DNA of 55,696 nucleotides, from assembly GCA_937921935.1 (NCBI GenBank), contig CAKZWQ010000037.1, forward strand, positions 1-55,696. The letters run 5' to 3'. Shown one piece after another: positions 52,820 to 55,696 of this stretch (position 1 is the first letter of the stretch; each line of letters opens with the position of its first letter). Source of the stretch: an uncultured Gammaproteobacteria bacterium. GTDB taxonomy: Bacteria > Pseudomonadota > Gammaproteobacteria > Steroidobacterales > GCA-2729495. The position numbers and the translations under genes are program-made. The notes below the pieces were generated by a model. That model did not search any database and was not told where the DNA came from. It saw only the letters and a list, made by a program, of their open reading frames with translations.

Positions 52820-55009
52820 TCAGCGACCATCAGCCATGGCCGGCCCCTCGGGGCCCATCGCCTGCACGCGTTCAACGCGCGGAAATACCACCTGATCACC
52901 AGGCTGCACCCGATCCAGGTTCAGTTCGGGGTTGTACTGTCGCAGCAGCCAGACCGGCACTTTGTAGCGGCGCTGGGTCAGCAGCCAGACTGACTCCCCG
53001 CGCCGCAACTGGTGGACCTGGGTGTCAGTTACCCGGTAGCGCGTGAAGTACGCTTCCTGGAGTTCACGGTGATAGGCAATGCGCCGGTCAGCAAATTCTT
53101 CCGGGCTGATGCCGCTGAAATCAAGCTTCACGCGCCGACCGATCACCACCGGCTGGCGAAAGGCATAGCCGTTCAGATCGCGCAATCGCTGAGTTTTCAG
53201 CTCCAGCCAGTCGGCGTAGTGCCCCAAAGTTTCGGCAGCCTGAACTTCGATACTGCCATCACTGGATACCAGGTAATCAGCCGGGTCAGCCAGCAGGGCC
53301 TGCGCATCCTGTTCACTTGGAGTATCAGCGACTGGCAGCGCTGTATCGTCGGGGACCTCGGCAATGATCTCGACCGTCGTTTCAACCTCTTCCGCCTCGG
53401 GCTCTGCCGCAGCGGGCGGCGGATCATCGACTTCCGCGACTATCGCCGTTGCCGCCGGCTCCGCGACGGGAACCGGTGCAGGCGCAGGGGCAGCTGGCGT
53501 CACATTCCCCCCGCGCAGGATGAGCTCCTGGCCCGGGTAAATCCGGTTAGCGTTGCCAATATCGTTCAGGGCCATCAGCCGGTCTGCCGGGATGCCTGAG
53601 CGCTGGGCAATGATGCCCAGGGTATCGCCCTTCCGGACGCGGTAAGTTTCGGCATCCTCATCGATGGCAACGGCAGGCACTTCACCGGCAAAGGGCAGAC
53701 GCAGCACCTGGCCGGCGCGAATACGATTGCGGTTACTCAAACCATTCAGCGCCATCAGTTCCCGGACATTGGTTCGATAACGAGCCGCTATGACGGAAAG
53801 GCTGTCACCCCGTTGCACACGGTGAAACAGGTCAGGCGTCTGCTCGTTGAAACGCTGGCCGGCAGGCACCTGGGCAAGCCATTCGGCCGCCTCAGAATTT
53901 GACCCGGGCTCTGGCACACGGACCGGGAATCCCCGCGGCACGTGCTTGGTGCCACTCCAGACTGAGTCGAGCAATGCCGGGTTCGCAGCCTGCAAACTGT
54001 CGGCCGACACGCCAAAAGCTTCGGCAAGAGCCGTTGCTGGAATGAACTCCGTCGTCGTTACCACCGGGTTGCGATCAGGCGCGGCAAACTCTACCGGGCC
54101 AAAATACTGTTCCGCGTTTTGCTGGGTTTCAACGGCGGCGAGAAAAGCCACGTAAAAATTTCGGGAAGCGAAACCAAAGGCACGGCCGTCATAGCCACGA
54201 ATGATCGCTTCAATATCCTCCGTACCCATTTTTCGAACAGCCCGACGCATCCCGGCAACACCGTGGTTATAAGCCGTGATTGCCAGGGGCCAGGATTTAA
54301 GAATCGAATAGTTGTAACTGAGCAATTCCGCGGCGGCGGTACTGGAAATAAACGGGTCTCGCCGGCCATCAACCACATGGTCTATCTGCATGAAGCGCCG
54401 ACCCGTTCCGCGGGTGAACTGCCACAGGCCGGCCGCACCCACATGGGACCGGGCGGACGGATTAAAAGAAGACTCCACATGAGGCAAAGCGCCCAGCTCC
54501 AGGGGCACCTCGTTTTCCTGCAGCCGATCCTTGATGTAATCACGCCATTGCCCGGACCGGACCAGACCGGCCTGGAAACGATCCGCCAGCCCCTGCTGAA
54601 AACGGACCCGGCGAGTGGCGCGACGCAATTCAGCATCACTCACATCATCGGGCCACAGACCCAGAACCCGGCGCTCTTCCGTCGTCAGGCCATTGCGCTT
54701 GCCGCCGGCCAGGGTCTCCAGAATGCCCCGGTATTTTTTCCGCGCCTTGTCGGCCGCGCGACGCCGCTGCCGCGAGCTCGCACTGTCGGGCAACTCCAGC
54801 CGCTCGTAGACAACGCCCAGGTGTCGATCGTCGTGGACCAGTCCCTCCGCGGAAGTCACGGAACTAAAGATCTCGCGCCAGAAACCGATCTCCGGCTCCA
54901 GACCGGGCGGCCTGAGCAGGCCATCGGTGGTCTGGGCGGCGCAAGAACCCCAAACCAGAATAAGGAACAGCGCAAGGCGCGAAGCCGAAGTCGGCGTTTT
55001 ACGAAGCAT
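52820..55009 (-). CDS. mltD: Membrane-bound lytic transglycosylase D-like, three LysM repeats
   Basis: Cleaves glycan strands producing 1,6-anhydro-MurNAc ends in the periplasm. From the ATG at 55009 (MLRKTPTSASRLALFLIL) the protein is 729 aa with a signal peptide ending near SCAAQ (lipobox-like LVWGSC). The SLT domain has the catalytic Glu in LPHVESSFNPSARS, GLWQF and AYNHGVAGM. Two canonical LysM repeats (HRVQRGDSLSVIAARYRTN; YRVRKGDTLGIIAQRSG) and a third, HQLRRGESVWLLTQRRY, follow, with a Pro/Ala/Glu-rich linker between. Longer than E. coli MltD. Products feed AmpD and AnmK. Confidence 0.94.
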   Translation of the reverse strand: MLRKTPTSASRLALFLILVWGSCAAQTTDGLLRPPGLEPEIGFWREIFSSVTSAEGLVHDDRHLGVVYERLELPDSASSRQRRRAADKARKKYRGILETLAGGKRNGLTTEERRVLGLWPDDVSDAELRRATRRVRFQQGLADRFQAGLVRSGQWRDYIKDRLQENEVPLELGALPHVESSFNPSARSHVGAAGLWQFTRGTGRRFMQIDHVVDGRRDPFISSTAAAELLSYNYSILKSWPLAITAYNHGVAGMRRAVRKMGTEDIEAIIRGYDGRAFGFASRNFYVAFLAAVETQQNAEQYFGPVEFAAPDRNPVVTTTEFIPATALAEAFGVSADSLQAANPALLDSVWSGTKHVPRGFPVRVPEPGSNSEAAEWLAQVPAGQRFNEQTPDLFHRVQRGDSLSVIAARYRTNVRELMALNGLSNRNRIRAGQVLRLPFAGEVPAVAIDEDAETYRVRKGDTLGIIAQRSGIPADRLMALNDIGNANRIYPGQELILRGGNVTPAAPAPAPVPVAEPAATAIVAEVDDPPPAAAEPEAEEVETTVEIIAEVPDDTALPVADTPSEQDAQALLADPADYLVSSDGSIEVQAAETLGHYADWLELKTQRLRDLNGYAFRQPVVIGRRVKLDFSGISPEEFADRRIAYHRELQEAYFTRYRVTDTQVHQLRRGESVWLLTQRRYKVPVWLLRQYNPELNLDRVQPGDQVVFPRVERVQAMGPEGPAMADGR

Positions 55010-55188
55010 TGATGTCATTCCCGTCTCGATGTCCTGCGATTTTTGCCGGGTGCCAGACCACGGGGTCATTGCGGCGACACTCAGAATAGGCCTGTGGCGG
55101 CGCCACCGGCCTGAACCGCTTCACATAATCGACGGTCCGGTTTTTGGGCAGGTTCAGGGCAGAGGTTATGCCCCCGCTGAAAAACTGC

Positions 55189-55203
55189 TACCGTTTCACG
55201 GTA
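55189..55203. promoter_or_regulatory. Palindrome in the mltD / M14-lipoprotein divergent spacer
   Basis: TACCGT-TTC-ACGGTA is a perfect 6-bp inverted repeat 65 bp before the GTG at 55268. A second pair GTTCAT/ATGAAC lies at about 55216-55244. Either could be an operator for the divergent genes. No regulator is assigned. The rest of 55010-55267 shows nothing else I can support. Confidence 0.35.
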
Positions 55204-55267
55204 AATGGGCCTTTGGTTCATTACCTTATGGCCACTTTATGAACATAACCTAACCCGCAGGCAGGCT

Positions 55268-55696
55268 GTGTATCAAGCTGCACTTCAACGCTCCTATGCA
55301 GGCCGGACCGGCCTGATTACGGCGGCGCTGGCCCTGTTGCTGGCGGGCTGCGACCCATCGCCGGCATCCGTTGCATTGCGGCAGGGGCCGGTGGCGCCCG
55401 CCCCGCTGCCAAGCCCGGAAGAGCTCGCCCCCGAGCAGGCCCCTGAGCCGATGGAGAGCCTGAACACTGAGGCCGTGCTGGTCGCGCCGGCGCTGGTTGA
55501 TTCTCAACTAGCTGATGTCGACGTGCCCGAGATGGCGCCGGACGGGAGCCTGGTACTCCTGGGCAAAACCGTGCCACCCGGCGAAGCTGCCCGCCTGACC
55601 TGGTCCGCCAGCGAAGTTTTTGAAGGCATCACCACAGCAACACCGGTGCTGGTGGTCAATGGCAAGCGAGAAGGCCCGGTCCTTTGTCTCACGGCG
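55268..55696 (+). CDS. Lipoprotein, succinylglutamate desuccinylase/aspartoacylase family (truncated by window end)
   Basis: An open frame of 143 codons runs from a GTG at 55268 to the right edge without a stop. It starts MYQAALQRSYAGRTG and has a lipoprotein signal with LALLLAGC (acylated cysteine near residue 28), a Pro/Glu-rich linker, and then GSLVLLGKTVPPGEAARL, VFEGITTATPVLVVNG and REGPVLCLTA. These last resemble the N-terminus of the M14-type AstE/AspA-like zinc hydrolase family, just before the metal site. A lipoprotein form suggests action in the periplasm. RBS-like AGGCAGG precedes the GTG. Confidence 0.7.
   Translation, partial: MYQAALQRSYAGRTGLITAALALLLAGCDPSPASVALRQGPVAPAPLPSPEELAPEQAPEPMESLNTEAVLVAPALVDSQLADVDVPEMAPDGSLVLLGKTVPPGEAARLTWSASEVFEGITTATPVLVVNGKREGPVLCLTA

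Noticed and set aside
54119..55012. 297-codon plus-strand open frame opposite mltD
   Set aside because: Antisense shadow; the other strand carries intact transglycosylase and LysM motifs.

Overview
This 55.7 kb window is a high-GC chromosomal segment of a gammaproteobacterium. The evidence is the 5' end of a 16S rRNA gene with a proteobacterial leader, a PilGHIJ-ChpA twitching cluster next to gshB, a tonB-yqgE-ruvX-pyrB row, and a pilT-pilU/yggS-proC-yggT row; this order recalls the Pseudomonas chromosome. Several differences from that order (a PyrK subunit after pyrB, a third PilT-type ATPase, no pilK or chpB) point to another, deeper gammaproteobacterial lineage. I cannot name the order from the sequence alone. 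I see no insertion sequence, prophage, tRNA or CRISPR array.

Layout. 1-678: rRNA operon start (minus strand) with promoter and boxA. 679-10149: tyrS, a divergent M23 peptidase and anmK (wall turnover), ppk1 and ppx meeting tail to tail (polyphosphate), and a bactofilin/DUF6776/rppH group. 10239-22211: a broken-up vitamin B12 uptake set (btuC, btuD, riboswitch-btuB, pduO, btuF) interrupted by tyrA, a gamma-glutamyltransferase-like gene, a TolB/amidohydrolase protein that seems to have lost its metal ligands, and an intergenic region that appears to encode a sigma-54-driven, A-rich small RNA. 22208-24491: ampE, ampD, rsmE. 24493-33880: pilG-pilH-pilI-pilJ-chpA-chpC, the type IV pilus chemosensory system. 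34167-39105: gshB, tonB, yqgE, ruvX, pyrB, pyrK. 39107-42423: pilT, pilU and a third PilT/PilU ATPase. 42527-47932: yggS, proC, yggT, DUF4426 lipoprotein, TerB, hydrolase, ornithine aminotransferase, small membrane protein. 47941-55009: htpG, three unrecognised small genes, ppnN, an L,D-transpeptidase and an MltD-type transglycosylase. 55268-end: truncated M14-type lipoprotein.

How it fits together. The cell appears to import corrinoids rather than make them (BtuBCDF plus adenosyltransferase, no synthesis genes here), to move or sense surfaces with retractile type IV pili, and to recycle peptidoglycan (AnmK, AmpD, MltD, L,D-transpeptidase, M23).

The best candidate for something undescribed is 17068-17316: a sigma-54 promoter matching the consensus, about 220 nt containing four runs of AAN triplets (the Hfq distal-face and Crc type of site), and a strong intrinsic terminator. 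It resembles CrcZ/CrcY-class regulators in design but sits in a different neighbourhood. Also notable are a C7/G10 pairing that could form the expression platform of the cobalamin riboswitch, a 78-nt imperfect palindrome after btuB, and the catalytically degenerate amidohydrolase.
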